From: Clostridia bacterium
Lineage (GTDB): Bacteria > Bacillota > Clostridia > UMGS1810
DNA: 5,891 nt
Direction: 5' to 3'
NCBI GenBank assembly: GCA_016293435.1
Contig: JAEDEG010000140.1
Span: forward strand, 1-5,891
In this document: piece after piece, positions 5,002 through 5,891 of the stretch
Layout of the letters: each line of letters opens with the position of its first letter
Numbering within the stretch: the first letter of the stretch is position 1
Made by a program: the position numbers and the translations under genes
Notes under the pieces: model-generated
Databases searched by the model: none
Told to the model about the DNA's origin: nothing
What the model saw: the letters and a program-made list of their open reading frames with translations, nothing else

Positions 5002-5829
5002 TTATTGAATTTTGCACGCACCGAGAAGCTTGATTTTTTCTATCGCAAATTCTTTTACGTTTTCTGCAACCTTTGACATAGTAACGTCAAGCGGCGCACT
5101 GTATGGATCAAGCTCCTTATAGGCATCCATAAATGCATAGCAAACATCTGTACCAAAATTGATTTTACGTATTCCTGCATTAACCGCAGCTTTTATCTGG
5201 TCATCGGGAACGCCTGAACCGCCATGAAGCACAAGGTGCGCCTTTGTTTGAGAATGAATTTCTGCAATTCTGTCAATTGCAAGAACAGGTGCCTGTGCAT
5301 ACTTTCCATGTGCAGTTCCCACCATTATAGCAAGAGCATCAATACCCGTTTCGTTTACGTATCTTACAGCATCATCAGTCTCTGTATAAGCATCCCACTT
5401 TTCATCCTTTGTTGAGCCTATATGTCCAAGCTCACCCTCGACAGAAATACCTGCCTCTTTTGCCATATCAACAACTTTTTTTGTTGTTTCTATGTTCCGG
5501 TCAATAGGCAAAGTTGAAGCATCAATCATAACGCTTGTTGTGCCAAAACGCATTGCACGAATACACTCGGGTATACCTGCACCATGGTCAAGATGAAATG
5601 CAATAGGTGTTTTGAGCTTATTCATAACATACTTAATAGTAGGAGCCATAAACTCTCCTGTACCCGTATTAAAAAGACGGCTGTACATCTGAATTATAAT
5701 CGGTGCTTGTGTTTCCTCAGCTGCCTTTGCAACTCCCATAAGCGTTTCTAAATTATAAACATTAAATGCAGGAACGGCAAAGCCGCCCTCTTCTGCAACA
5801 TCAAGAATTTCTTTTAAACTATATTTCAT
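5002..5829 (-). CDS. Class II ketose-bisphosphate aldolase (GatY/KbaY/Fba-like)
   Basis: This 275-aa zinc-dependent aldolase should cleave a phosphorylated ketose into dihydroxyacetone phosphate and an aldehyde. Class II motifs are all present: AFNVYNLET at 21-29, FHLDHG with D81 (catalytic) and H82 (zinc), SVEGELGHIGS at 129-139, MVGTAHGKY with H174, LHGGSGV with H202 and the phosphate-binding GSG, and KINFGTD at 222-228. Length fits the short tagatose/fructose-bisphosphate aldolase subgroup. ATG 5829 has AGGAGA (5842-5837) 7 bases upstream. It is the first gene in view of the operon with the dehydrogenase, DUF4867 and amidohydrolase. That company suggests a specialised sugar pathway rather than housekeeping glycolysis. 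Whether fructose-1,6-bisphosphate, tagatose-1,6-bisphosphate or another ketose phosphate is the substrate cannot be decided from the sequence. Confidence 0.93.
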   Translation of the reverse strand: MKYSLKEILDVAEEGGFAVPAFNVYNLETLMGVAKAAEETQAPIIIQMYSRLFNTGTGEFMAPTIKYVMNKLKTPIAFHLDHGAGIPECIRAMRFGTTSVMIDASTLPIDRNIETTKKVVDMAKEAGISVEGELGHIGSTKDEKWDAYTETDDAVRYVNETGIDALAIMVGTAHGKYAQAPVLAIDRIAEIHSQTKAHLVLHGGSGVPDDQIKAAVNAGIRKINFGTDVCYAFMDAYKELDPYSAPLDVTMSKVAENVKEFAIEKIKLLGACKIQ

Positions 5830-5844
5830 TTCAATCTCTCCTCG

Positions 5845-5887
5845 TATAATATCTTTATAGATATATTTTTTATATTAAAAATATCAA
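5845..5887 (-). promoter_or_regulatory. AT-rich region with weak promoter and dyads before the aldolase
   Basis: On the minus strand TTGATA (5887-5882) could be a -35, with TATATC (5865-5860, 16-bp spacing) as a poor -10. A dyad with 8-bp arms, ATATTTTT/AAAAATAT (5863-5884), overlaps it, and a smaller dyad ATATC/GATAT lies at 5849-5864. These could mark an operator near the operon start. A location inside a longer operon with a simple AT-rich gap is equally possible, because nothing upstream is visible. Confidence 0.3.
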
Positions 5888-5891
5888 TCGG

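Overview
The window looks like chromosomal DNA from a low-to-moderate GC, gut-type clostridial Firmicute. The pointers are AGGAGG-like ribosome sites, AT-rich spacers, a CotJC-type manganese catalase fragment, a TnpX/TndX-type large serine recombinase and a DUF4867 gene. The exact genus cannot be read from the sequence.

Layout. (1) Positions 1 to about 298, plus strand: a broken manganese-catalase gene. Its conserved middle part is readable, it has a frame change and apparent internal deletion near its left end, and catalase similarity stops abruptly at about 280-282. (2) Positions about 283-2250, minus strand: a mobile-element module. It holds a full-length 518-aa large serine recombinase (1894 to 338) with catalytic residues and zinc ribbon intact. 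A 45-aa small gene (2099 to 1962) lies upstream with a very good ribosome site. A near-consensus promoter for the recombinase overlaps the small gene's stop codon, and a hairpin sits at the recombinase stop codon. The 3' end of the recombinase lies only about 55 bases from the point where the catalase is cut, which suggests the element inserted into the catalase gene. The catalase C-terminus is not found in the window, so the other end of the element is either unrecognisable here or outside. (3) Positions about 2250-2353: three closely packed hairpins, of which the largest (20-bp perfect stem plus T run) is a strong terminator for the operon to its right. (4) Positions 2430-5829, minus strand: a compact four-gene catabolic operon, transcribed in the order class II ketose-bisphosphate aldolase, short-chain dehydrogenase, DUF4867 protein and EF_0837-type amidohydrolase. 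Gaps are 15, 28 and 0 bases.

How the genes may work together. The operon has an oxidoreductase, a metal-dependent amidohydrolase, a retro-aldol enzyme and an uncharacterised His/Cys-rich protein. This suggests breakdown of an acylated or amide/lactam-containing sugar derivative that ends in aldolase cleavage of a phosphorylated ketose. No kinase, transporter or regulator is in view, so the operon may continue upstream beyond position 5891. The substrate is not known and the pathway is inference. No CRISPR array, rRNA or tRNA was seen.
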